Below, in pieces: positions 23,901 through 35,486 of a DNA stretch of 64,000 nt. The notes below the pieces were generated by a model that saw only the letters and a program-made list of their open reading frames with translations, was not told where the DNA came from and did not search any database. Where the stretch lies: contig CM034145.1 in NCBI GenBank assembly GCA_019914995.1, forward strand, positions 5,401,262-5,465,261. Reading direction: 5' to 3'. Source of the DNA: Acanthochlamys bracteata. Lineage: Eukaryota > Streptophyta > Magnoliopsida > Pandanales > Velloziaceae. The translations under genes and the position numbers were made by a program. Numbering within the stretch: position 1 is the first letter of the stretch; each line of letters opens with the position of its first letter.

Positions 23901-26900
23901 CCAGGGAGGGAGGAAAATATGTAAGCGTGGGCGGGATGGCTTAAGAGTTTTTGGTACAAGAACTAAACTAAAAGATTACACAGAAAGATGTTGCTAACCT
24001 TATTGATAAGAAACCTTAGCGCCCAAAGGCCAACAATATCAGCTTTGGCTTCCTCCAACGCTGAGTGGAATTCTTGTAATTCCTAGAAACATTAAAAAAA
24101 ATAACTACATTAAAAATAGACAAGATAAGATGAATGCTTGTATACATCACAATTATTATGACTTATCAGCAATAAAAATAGTCTAAGTAACTTGTCTTTT
24201 AACTATTGTTGTCTTAACTGAGAAATCAGAGATAGATATCGGAAAATTTCATTGATGCTCTAAATTATTTCAGAAGAGAGCTTTCATAATCCTGCCTACA
24301 CTATTATAGACAACCTTGAAGAGACCATATTTAACCATGTCTATGCATGACCTGGCCGAATTATTGAATAAGAAATTAATTAATGATAAAAAAGTGTCTT
24401 AAGTTCTTGTCTACTCCTAAAATGAACTGAACCAACAGATTCGAAAGGGCAATCTGAACTGCAATCAGCAATTTCATTCGATTTCTCATTTTAACATTTT
24501 CCTGATTACCATGGAAAAATCAGTGAGCATAAATTCGCTTAAAAAGTTTTAAGAATGATATGCAATCATTTTCTGAGGGAAACCATCTTTATAACAAGCT
24601 TCTTGCAGGTTTTTTAAGGGCATAGTAGAGAACTGAAGAATAAGCATAGATAACAGAGGTAAGTCGGTTACCAGTCTAACTGTTGATTGTTTACCAGAAG
24701 GGAGGGTGATTGTATGTGGTCCAATTCCATGGCAGCACTCATGACAAATCGTATGCGTGTAAAAGGCTTCAAAATTGATATAGCCCTTTTGTTCCTCATT
24801 AATGCAAATATCACCAATTGGTTGAAGAATATGCTTAAACCTGAAAAGTAACATGTTCAGACTAGACAAAAGTTTAAGAAATAAGAGAACATATTTTACA
24901 GGAAATACTTTTGTCCAACATGGCATCCTTAATAATCAATAAGTTGATTGGTCAAAATCCATAATTAATTTATAACAATGGTGTATACTTGGCCTCTTGA
25001 ACATTCTTCAGCATGACCATTGATGTTCCTCGGTCTTTTACTATCCGTTCGTCGTTTGGTAAATTGAAAGCAACTGTTTGAGGACCTGCTACATCCTGAC
25101 ATGCAGTAGGTATTAGGTTTAACGCCAATTAATCCATGATAGCACACTATATACTTAAAGAACTGATTAGCAAAATCATTGAAAAGATACATCCTAAACT
25201 AAGGAGCATGCTGGAAGAGTTCGAGGTATCTTCTCGACAGTGCTGTTTAATTTTATGGCGAAAATGTAAAAAACTAATTAGTCTTGATCAATGCAAGGCA
25301 GAAAACCAAGTAAATCCTAAAAGATTCTATTAATGCATGTTAGTGGGTGCATACATGAGTGACAGGAACAACATGCCAATAATAGGTAAGTCATTCTTCC
25401 AAACAACTAAATTTCATACCAACAGCACTCAACAGCACACATTTAAATTGTACACTGTTTTGCAGTCTCAGATAAATGCAGCGAACTTAAAGAATCATTG
25501 TGTAACAAAAAAAAAAAAAAAAAAAAACAAAGAAAAACTGGTGGAAACTCACTCCTGAATTGTAGATAAGCTGGATTACGCGGATTGCAGCAGCACGCAC
25601 ATTTTTAGACTTGTACTTGTTGTCTAGTGGAAGATTTTCTTCCAACATCTGGTTTCCCAATATCCTTGTGAAAACAGGAAGACAAGAAAAAGGGTAGTAG
25701 ATGGTCTAAAATACCTGTAAATTGTCCCCAAAGAGTTTTATTTGAGAAGTTGCTATGTCATCTCGTATTCCCACAAATGCCTCGAATGATGCCTTCAGGT
25801 TGAAAGTGATAAAATTTATTGAAACCATTATAAGATCAGAAAAGATAAAAACTGAAGCTATGAAGCAGACTCCACCAATCACAGACACCAGAAGAAAATA
25901 TGCTAATTTGGCTAGCCTCCTTGCTTACTAGATGCCAAGAAGATTATCCTGGTAGGAACGGATATGTACTTCCCATGTAGAGTGTGGCAGGTATTAGAAA
26001 AGCCTTTTCCCTATTAGACCTTTGCCATCAGATCCACAGTTAGCTAGCAGTTGTGTTATATCTTGCTTACATTGACATACTTTCAACTACTATGAGCAGA
26101 TCTTTTTTACTCTAGGACTTGATTCATAGTAAGGTAACCTGCCAAAATCAATGATGAAAAAGGAAAATAGCAACAACCACAACGCCTTTCCTGTTACGTG
26201 GCTCACAAATGCCATCATGCTGAATTGAAAATCATATCCATGTCTAATCGGGAGTACACAGAGTGATACTTCTCAGTATATGGTGAAGCAATACGCTGGT
26301 GATATAAAATATTTCACCAAGCTTCTGACGAAACCTTGGTAGATCACCATTGAGCAAATGTAAAATGAAAGGTTTTTACTCAGAGCTTCATTGATAGCAT
26401 TCAAGCAGAAACTGAAAAGTTAAGCTTGGTCGATGGCCAATTTCTTCCTACACTACTTGCAATAGGAAATTGTAAAAGTCCAAGTAGATGCCAATTAAAC
26501 TTAAACGAATTACCTTGTATCCAAATAGTTCATCCTCATACGTCTCATATGGCCCAATGGTGATATCCAACTTTGAGTCCTATGAATATAATCAGGGAAT
26601 CAACTTGGGAAAAGGTTACACATTCTCAAAAAGTTAAGTAGCTGAAAGATGCTAAATAAAACTGTGTTCAAGTTATGCATGAAAGCAAACAAACAAAGAG
26701 AAAAGGAAATGCTTTGTAATTATGAATAAATAATTTTAAACTGTAATTGCAGTAAGGTTAATTGATATGCTTCTAGGTCCCTACTTCGTTAATTTATACA
26801 ACTCTTATCCCATTTTTATAAAAGCAATATATGAATGAGATTATGAATTTATAACAAACTTGGATCGACTTTATGGGTTCACCCACCTGTAGACATTAGA

Positions 26901-29900
26901 CATCTAGAATACACAATACCAACTTTCACTCAACCAGTCAGCTCTAAAAAGAACTTTTTGGCACACTTAAAACTTTGCTTATCAGAATCAACAAATATAT
27001 GTTGAGAAAATGACAAAGAATCTCCATACACCTAAAATTTTAGAAAAATCAGATATGAGAAGATGAGTACAGCTAACTAGAGCCCCGTACTAACCTGAAA
27101 ACTTAAGAGAAGTTTCAGATTTTAGAAAGCTGTATGAAATCCTTTTAGCATAAGAATTACACACCACAAAACCAGAAACAAAAGACATTTCCCATATAAA
27201 AAGCATGCTGTAAAGCAAAATTTTGGCTACCCAACCTACTTATTCAGATATGAAAGAACTAACCAACTCCATCCAGGCAATGTCAGAATCATAGTAGTTG
27301 TTTGAAAGGAAGGCATCTGCTTTTGTTTTCAGCAACTTCTGCAAACTTAAAACAGATACCAAAGAAGCTCAGTCACTCATGTTCAAACAAATGCACCATA
27401 AGCAACAAGTGAGTTTTGAGGAATGTTTGATATGAAAGTAGGAACTAGTGAGGTGTGGCTTTACCTAGGTGAATCCGTCACTTCAGCAGCTTTAGAAAGG
27501 AATTCAGATGCTTTAGAAAGATAAGTCCTGTACTCCTCAGAATAAGGAATAACTTGCAGATCCGGCTTGTCCAAACCTAAGTTTGGACCACCTTGGTCAT
27601 AGGTATTACATGCATCACGAAATGTTGTCCAGTTAGGATCATTACGCCTTCTGATGACATTGAAATATCCTGTGGCAACCTCTTGATCTTTCTGACTCAA
27701 GCTGCCTTTCCACAGTTCAAATTCCTAGAACAAAATCATTGAGAAAGAATCATAGTGTTGAATGAAGCACTAGTTGTATAGAAAACTACATGAACTATCT
27801 TCGATAAAGTACTCTCGAAAACTAGTACAAGGCTATGCTGCAAGAATGGCCTTGCACTATAGATGCTGCACCAAATGGCCTTGCACTTTGTAAACATTGA
27901 AATAGATCCCTGTAACTATCAATATTTCCAATCGAGAAAGAAGAATAAACATGCATGCACACGGACTTGCACGCCCCTATGCACCAACATTACACACATG
28001 CACATAATCACCGACACCACACATGCACACACGTAACCACCTGCACCCACATGCGCATGAACACACACAAACAGTAGATTAATGGCAAATATGTAATCTT
28101 AAGCCTAGACTGCTGGACTTGTTCACTCAATGCAAGATGTTGAAGAAAGAATTCAACAAAAGGTATCTTGATTTAGGTTAGTTAATGCTCTTTAAAGAGA
28201 AACGACAACGGTCCATTTTTGCTATGTCATAAAAGCCTAAGCTACAATTACCTTGTAAGATATTATGTCTATTTGTACCCAACAAAGTTAACTTTCAAGG
28301 TTAAAATCAGAATAGGTACAAATCTCAGGTTAGACAGGTTAATGTTCAAACACGGTAAACTTACTGCTTTCAAATAAAACATAATTCCAAGTTATAAAGG
28401 AAAAAAACCTTTTTGTCCATATCTGGAGGATAAAAAGTACCACCAGGGGGTTTAACCACAGGAAATCCAGCTCTATACTGAATACCTTCCCAACCAGGAG
28501 TGGGCCTAGTTGCATTATCAGCCAACCTCACAGCTGAATTTGCTGTTGATAAAAATGCTGAGTTATCATCGAGCACTGACCTGTGACAATATTGGACCAT
28601 CACAAGAAAATTCAAAACAGTCTCGCTGCTCAGAACAAGATGAATTCATCATAAACAACTAATTAAAACGGCATAAAAACACTCATCAAAGAGTGAAATT
28701 GCTGGACATCTCTATCAGGCCAGAGAAACCAGTTGATCACATACAAAATGAGTACGTATGAACCAGAAGCATTATTCAAGAAATCAAAAGCTTAAAGAAC
28801 TTACCAAGGACCTTTGTTAATGCAATAATACATCCAATTTAGCTTCTGAAGCTCAGAGGCATCAGAATGCTCTTTCAACCAGTCTCTTAGCAATGAATTG
28901 CTATACCAGACCTGAAAATTACGAGAAAACCTATGTAGGCAAGTTGCACTTGAATCCATTGCATGCTTTTACTAATGATCGTGCATAAATGCACTACACA
29001 CATGCACTTAATGGACAACCATGAAATCTATGTTGGCAAGTGGCACTTGAGTCCATTGAATGCTTTTACTAATGATCATGCACAACAAATTACTACACGC
29101 ATGCACTTAATGGACACCCATGAGATGCTTTCTCTAGGTATGTGGGGGAGAGACTGACAGAGAAGCAGCATAAGAGCTATCCAGTAACTAGATAATAACC
29201 TGCTTGTAGAATATTTCATCGATTGTTTTTGATGCTTTAATGATGTAGATCAAGGCCTCCCTGTCAGCCTCAGAAAGTTGAGAAATCTGCATCCCAAACA
29301 GAAACCAAAAACTGAATAAATCAGCAGCAATGAAGATACTAGAAAGGGACTAGTCTTTATTGCCGTATGCTCTTACGACATAAAATGCTACAATTGCAAG
29401 TTATCCAAACGTTCGCTGGTACACAGAATAAACAGGTCAATGAAAGTTTCCTTGACATGGGTAAAAGTTTTGTCTGAGAAGAAACCAATATTACTGTGTT
29501 GAGTCCCCTAACAATTGCTATGCTAATCTAGAATACAAATTTTGGGAGGAACATAATAAGGAGTCTACTAGACCAAACAGCATGCTTGGGTATCTGAAAA
29601 AGCATTTCTAGTGTGCAATCGGCAAAATAAACTCACTCACAAATTGGCCAACCATCGTGTTAACTAGTAAAAATTCTCATTAGATTCAAGACAGATCCAC
29701 GTAAAGATTTTCTAAGTTTCATTTCAGTTCCATTTATATTAGGCGTCCGGATAAGAACTGAATTCCTGTTCGGATGTTTCTAAGGAGCTGCAAGGAGCAT
29801 ACAAGATAAAACATTGCATACAAGACCATGCAAGATTCCTAGAGACATTACCTTCGAAGGAGAAAAAGCTCCATTACAGGACAATAGATTTTTTCAGAAA

Positions 29901-32900
29901 TTTGAAAAAATTATTCTGCACGACATTATGGACTTGATGGAAACAGTGGCATGTCATGTTTGGAGTATAGCATGACTAAGAATATGTGCATAAGGAAAAG
30001 AAACGAGATAATATTATTATTACATCTCCGTATAAAGTAACCGGAACATATCGAGCGATTTTCTTTTGCAAAGATAGGGTCCGAGCCTCCGCATTGACTA
30101 TGTACCTGCAGAAATTATGCTACAAATTTTAATATTAAGATAGCATGAATTACCAATCTATAACATGCATTTTTGTTCGTTCAAATTTTATATGCTGAAA
30201 GGCCTCTCCTTACTTCTAGGAGGCTGCTTTCAAGGCCAAACCTTGAAAGAGAATCAGATTGTAGGTGTTAAAAGAATATTGAAAAATGCAGCAGCTCAAA
30301 GGTTCTCTTACTCAAGACAGAAGCAATTCTTGTGTTGGTATTCATAAACACTAGACTTTTCAATACCTTTCTTCAATGATAGAGAACAGCTTTCCATATT
30401 GCCCGTTGACATCATAAGGAACATAATCCTTGTCATTATTTGCAAGCAAGTTTCTGTATTCGCTCCAAGAAATATACTTGACAGATGATACCTCACTTTC
30501 CTGCAAAAAGATATCCAAAAGTAGCCAGTATAGATAACAGCACAAGATCCTTAGAGGAATATTTAAGCAATCAGATACTAGTCTTCCTGAAGTCTGTAAT
30601 TGTTGCTATTAATCTAAGAATTAAAGCAGCCAAGAGTAGATACAGCACAGCACATATGATATACTTGCATTACACTATTATAAACTTCTTATTCACACTT
30701 AAACAGCAATGCAGCTTTATGATTGTAAATAAGATCAAGGACCATATGTGCCCATCCTATTTGGCTCAAGATAATTCCACTAGGTTTAGTTTAATATAAG
30801 ACAGCCATAAAATTCAGAACTACGTACATACCATGACAAAAGTCCATTTTGAAAGAGATGGATATAAAAGCAGGCTAAGTTATGGTGGCATACTTTTTGA
30901 AAATGTGGGTGCTAACGTGTGGCATTTGAAGCTAAAACCCAGCTAGAGACTGAAACAGAATATCAGAAGACAAACATTGACCTATGCAATATGATGAACT
31001 TAGCTCTAACAATTCGAAACTTTTACCTGAAGAGTGAAAGCCTCAAACGGTATTGGGTCCAGAGTCGTGATAAGATATACGTCCTCAAACTCATTATTGA
31101 TGAAATTGCCATCATTTATGATACTGCATCACAAAGCAAAGAAAAGATTTATGATGATATCAAACCAAAAGATAAAATGGCTGTAACATGCATAAAAACT
31201 TACAAGAGGAATCAGGTTAAACATGTAATTTGTTATCTCTGCAAAAGATTCATGAAATTATAATTTTATGCAATCATTACGCATATATAGCTTTCAACAT
31301 GTTTCAGACTAGTTAAAAATCAGAGAGTTAGTTTATAATGAAAATTGCATATAGTGGAAACATAGCTTATCAGCATGCCATATACGCATGTCAACACCAG
31401 ACATATCGTACATCCCATATAACAGAAACTGCCTCTAAGTTCACAAATATATTCACTAGGGACTTCATCATAATGATTCTCACATTCATGACAGGCTAGC
31501 AGAATTTATACTGCCACTTAAGAACTTCATTAAATTAAAATTCATTAACAGACTAAAAACATCATGCACTACTTTGATTATGCTTTCTGCTAGCCTACGA
31601 GAAAATAAAGCGTAAATGGTTCATCTCAAATAACATACTAGAGCTATGTTGTACAGTCATAATCTAACCTTGATTATTATGATCAGAAAAAAAAAAACTA
31701 AAGATTGCTAGAATCTCTATGTATCAAGATATACTACCATCTAACACGAGGAAATTATTTGTGAGCATTCTTCTAACATGAGTCTGCTACAACATATAAC
31801 ACATAGCAGGCAGAAATGTTGCAATTAATCATGCAGCATAGTCTGCACATAACACATGACAAGTATATATAAATAGCAAGGGGATTAGAAGTAAACCAAC
31901 CATTCTTGGAGAGAAACAAACAATAGCTCAAAAGCATCTAGGGGAAGGTATATTCCTAGTTCTTCATGAAGCTCTCTCCTAATAATACAGAAACTTCATG
32001 ATTAGCCCAACAAAAATTACATAAAGGTAGGCTAAAAAATTTGCACAACAATTACATGGAGAACTACCAAGGTTCACAGCCGAAATATAAATTTACAGCA
32101 CAAACTTAATTGACCTGAGTCATGTAAGCTTGCCACATGAACAAAGAAAAAAAAAGTTAGAAGCACAGTCTAATTAATTGTCCTAAAATAAAGCCACTCA
32201 CTGCGAAATGAGGTCAAATAGACAATATTATATATAATCCTTCAATACTTTCAGCAAAAAGAACAAACAAACTTTTAAAAGACTTGTCCTTAAAATGCAA
32301 AGAATACCGGTTTCCTTCAAATAACCACCAGATTGAAGCATGTCATGCGTGTACTTTGATGATGGAAATGTTATTTTGAGATATATGAACCCCACTATCC
32401 GTTCGAGTTCTTGGAAAAGACAACAGTGCTATCTAAAATCCCCAGACACCAGATATAATTTGAAGCGCTCTTAACTTATTTGGTTATGCCTTCAATACTT
32501 TGATTTCACTTTTAACTTCAAAGGCCTCATTTAACGTTACTAGCATGTTTTTTTTCATCATTGTGACACAATTGAAGTAAATCCTGCTTCTCAAGGTGAT
32601 ACTATTGATATTTAATGCCTAAACACCAGGAAGTGGGCAAGTTACAGTAGCTGTTGGCTTAGGGGGGCAAATTCAAGACATGAAAATGTTCAGAGAACAT
32701 AGCTACTCAGACCTTCAGCAAAGCATTAAAGGAAAGGGGCCACAGCGTATGATATTCTTCATATCAACACTTTGATCGAGCAGATTCTGGAAGTAGAAAT
32801 TCCAGGCTCAGCCTCAGGTGCAGCTTTAGGTACCGATCTTGCAATTCAATATCAGATGACAAGAAATATAGGTTGCAGAAGACGCATGAATCATGTGGAA

Positions 32901-34396
32901 ACTAAGTTCAGTTCACCTCGGACAACCTAAATACACTTTGCGACCTTAAGGGCGCCATCTAACATATTGCATTAAGTTGAATACTCAAAGGTTGTATTGC
33001 AATCAGCAATGCTATGGTAAAGTATGCAACTCCAAACTAGAAAGATCATATTGCCATTCCAAATGGAGCTATATCAAGCTTTTATAAGTGGTGAAACAAA
33101 AACGATGGCTAAAAAAGCAGTACTTGTTTCCAAATAAGATTGTCCACAAGATGCCTCAACATAGTTGAGCTATACAAACAAAATACAAAAACATCGTTGC
33201 CATTACAATCATGAATGCCCATCCTAAACACAAGGTTCTTTTAGACAATTCATACTCATAGGAGTGTAAAGAGACAGAGAGAGCAAAAAAAGTATCTGAA
33301 CTTTATGAAGAAGAAATAACAGCATATCTTGAGTAAATCAAGATAGAGTTAGACAACAAAGCCTAAATTCAGCAACAAACTATACCTGATTACAGCAATA
33401 AGAATCAAAATTTAGTAGCGTTTTAAGAAAAAAGGCATGAGTACCTTGCAGTGTAGAGAGACGAATCACCGGCAGCAATGTGACCTGCACTGGATATGTC
33501 CCATAGGCCAGGCCAGGAGTCCTTGCTGGCGGCACGCCGCTGCAGCAGCAGCTCCTGCGTGCTCTCTGAGTAAATCCAAATGTGCACTGCCCTGTGGTAA
33601 TCTCCATCTTTGTGCACCAGACTCCTGCAAGACCAAATGATTTATTGACAGTTGGATAACAAACTCACGCTGAAAGAGGATTCTAGATCATTGCTCCCTT
33701 ATGGGAGGCGCATACTCTTAAAACTGTTCAGAGACAGAGAGATAACGAGCAAATGAGAAGCACAATGAATCAATGACGTTGACGAAACCAAAACTACTGA
33801 TAACATTACTATTAAACTAGAGGGAAACAATTCGAGAGATATGTAAATGAATCTGAAAGACAGAGATGTATAGAGATATAGAACAACAGCTTTGACTTCC
33901 AGAAATTTTATAAAACCTGTTGAATTGAAGTCATCAAGCAACGGATTGATTTAAGCGATAGAACGATCAATCGAGAGTGAGAGTAAGTGCGTGAGAGCAA
34001 TCGAGAAGTAGAACAGCAAACTATCCAGGAAATTTTCTGAAGCTGTTGAAGGTTAGTCGAACAAATAACTGATCAATCAATGAATGAACAGCACAATGCT
34101 GTTTTATCATTTAATTTAGAAAGAAAAAAGATAATCATCAATCAAACAGTCGATCAAGAGGTAGAACCACAAACTAATCCAGGCCAAAAAATGAACGAAC
34201 AGAGAACCGTTCAAATCTATCAAACCCATCATCGATCATATGATCAATTTTGTTACAAAAATCAACCAATCGATTGAGCGAGAGAGAGAGAGAGAGGTTA
34301 AAGATTGGCTCGCCTGGGTTTAGAGACGCCAGTTTTCTCGCCGGTGCTGGTAAGAACATCAAAGAATTCTTCTAACGGAGCGACTGCAGATGCCAT
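17993..34396 (-). CDS. NUDT3: Nudix hydrolase fused to dipeptidyl peptidase III (NUDT3-like)
   Basis: 785 residues in 21 in-frame exons: 34396-34314, 33624-33445, 31978-31901, 31123-31027, 30500-30367, 30105-30024, 29286-29200, 28911-28805, 28580-28409, 27724-27465, 27345-27264, 26579-26514, 25792-25715, 25648-25553, 25095-24989, 24840-24672, 24082-23999, 19685-19591, 19503-19413, 19337-19191, 18055-17993. An N-terminal Nudix domain has the box G-HIAAG-D-SSLYTAR-RELHEELGI at about 75-97, with Asp where the consensus has Glu. The C-terminal two thirds is peptidase family M49, with zinc motif HECCH at 603-607 and the second metal/catalytic motif EEAKAD at 636-641. The length fits the roughly 770-residue Arabidopsis NUDT3. 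Intron 1 has a GC donor; intron 17 (19686-23998) holds a transposon; intron 20 holds a foldback. Confidence 0.93.
18371..18787. mobile_element. foldback (long inverted-repeat) element in NUDT3 intron 20
   Basis: Two arms of about 205 bases are reverse complements of each other at roughly 80% by eye, meeting near 18580 with almost no spacer. The ends read GGGTGGGGATATGGGCA on the left and, reverse-complemented, GGGTAGGAATAGGGGCA on the right. TA-rich DNA lies on both sides, so a target-site duplication is ambiguous. No coding capacity. The superfamily is undetermined. Within the NUDT3 pre-mRNA it would fold into a long hairpin. Confidence 0.85.
20548..20886 (+). pseudogene. captured fragment of a CYSTM (cysteine-rich transmembrane module) gene
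   Basis: Plus-strand translation from 20548 gives a Pro/Tyr/Gln-rich head (YPPPAEGNPANY, APPPAGYP), then ETKNRGDGF followed by a stop where the family has Trp. The piece ends at 20710 before a GTATG donor. After an intron-like gap, 20821 onwards resumes C-LSFALCSFASLDMCF, matching the Cys-rich tail whose family form ends LDxCF. Most of the Cys run is lost. Known CYSTM proteins are short stress-related membrane-anchored peptides. This copy is broken and sits inside the transposon. Confidence 0.8.
21662..22250 (+). pseudogene. captured, decayed cytosolic ribosomal protein S12 (eS12) gene
   Basis: Three exon-like blocks match eukaryotic eS12. At 21662-21902, GEPMDPMIALHLSLKK, AIEKHAK, LAEDCD, KLVKVVCADHN and VPSAKTL appear in shifting frames with stops. 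At 22049-22105, a block reads IDSEGKARKVVGCSCLLIK and is bounded by AG and GT. At 22191-22250, DYREESEGLHIVQEYMKSH ends at a stop. The introns are preserved, so the fragment came from genomic DNA rather than from a retrocopy. Frameshifts in the first block show it cannot make the ribosomal protein. It follows the CYSTM piece in the same orientation inside the transposon. Confidence 0.88.
27955..28075. repeat. CA/ATGC-rich low-complexity tract
   Basis: A stretch of alternating purine-pyrimidine sequence built on ACAC, ATGCAC and ACGC units lies in NUDT3 intron 9. It is degenerate rather than a clean microsatellite. No gene is involved. Confidence 0.7.
28931..29127. repeat. tandem duplication of about 98 bases in NUDT3 intron 7
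   Basis: Copy 1 (28931-29027) and copy 2 (29028-29127) run side by side. They share blocks such as CTTTTACTAATGATC and CATGCACTTAATGGACA. Several substitutions and small indels separate them, so the duplication is not recent. Confidence 0.85.
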
Positions 34397-35486
34397 CGCC
34401 GGAGAATCTCGAAGAAAGAACGAGCGTAGACTAGCGTTGCTGGCGCGAGTTATTCAAGTGAGTCGGTAAGTTGATGTTTGGTTCACGTGCGTCTTTGCAT
34501 GCTATAAAGGTACGCGGTTTCGTTTAAGCACGCAACACTCTCTTTCCCGGAGATCTAATTTACAAATCGATTTCGAGAGTAATGGCAGAAGATTCCGGCC
34601 ACGGAGCGCCGGCAGCTTATCTTTTTATTTTGTATCATGTTTCTTATTCGATGAATATGTAAATTGACAGGGTATTGATTTACGCCCTAGAGATGATCGA
34701 AGAAGTAAATAAATATGAAAATTGAATTAACAGATTTTTTTAAGAACTCTTTAATGTTTGCATATGATAATAGTTAAATTGAAAGATTGATTCAATTTGC
34801 AACAATCATATCCACCTCACGCTTGAACGGAAATCGCATCAGAGCAATTTCAATCTTATATGAACAAGAACAGCTCTTAGCAAATGCTACTGATTTTACT
34901 GAAAAAAGATCGCTACTCGTCTTACTATTTATAATATTTGTCGTCTGATTGTGCAAAATATGATACTCGTTTTTTACCAATTAAGATATGTTTATTTTGT
35001 AGATAAAGTGAGGTGAAATAAGTTTTTTGAAAATTAATTTAAAAAATAAAATTAAAAATTAAAAATATTTAATAAAATATAAAATTATATATTATTATAA
35101 TATTTATAATAAGTTTTTAAAATAAAACTTTTTAAAAGGTTTATTAATAAAAAAATTATTTTAGTGTTTATATGTATTTTATATCGAAAATGAGTTAAAA
35201 AAAAATAAATTTGGATGGTTGATAAACACGCTCTTAATGTAATTCTTTTATCTGATTAGACAAAATCTAAACAGTTTAAATTACTATATTATCCTTATAA
35301 GATGTTAAAAAAGAAATAACCCATTTTCTACTAATCTTTTATTTCTGGTGTGATCTTGCAAAAAATGTGATAATAAGACTTCTTTCCTCGTCCCTTTTCT
35401 GAGGGTCTTTTTCTTCTTTGATTGAGGAAAACTTATTAGGGTTAGGATTTTGTTTCTGTAATTGATTGTCGAATAATCAATCAATC
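34397..35486. promoter_or_regulatory. bidirectional intergenic region NUDT3/SERINC
   Basis: Head-to-head spacing of 1090 bases between two start codons. GC-richer sequence sits close to NUDT3 (34400-34480), AT-rich DNA occupies 34980-35220, and a CT-rich leader precedes the SERINC ATG. No gene or repeat was recognised between them. Confidence 0.5.

Noticed and set aside
25509-25529. Poly-A run as the tail of a SINE or retrocopy
   Set aside because: No upstream body with promoter boxes and no flanking duplication could be found; simple intronic A tract.
30919-31263. Plus-strand ORF of 114 codons
   Set aside because: It is antisense to NUDT3 exon 4 (31027-31123), which gives a clear family match on the minus strand; the plus translation resembles nothing.
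35466-35486. Upstream non-ATG extension of the SERINC protein
   Set aside because: It would start at TTG and add seven residues not seen in the family; the ATG at 35487 gives the standard MWAASC start.
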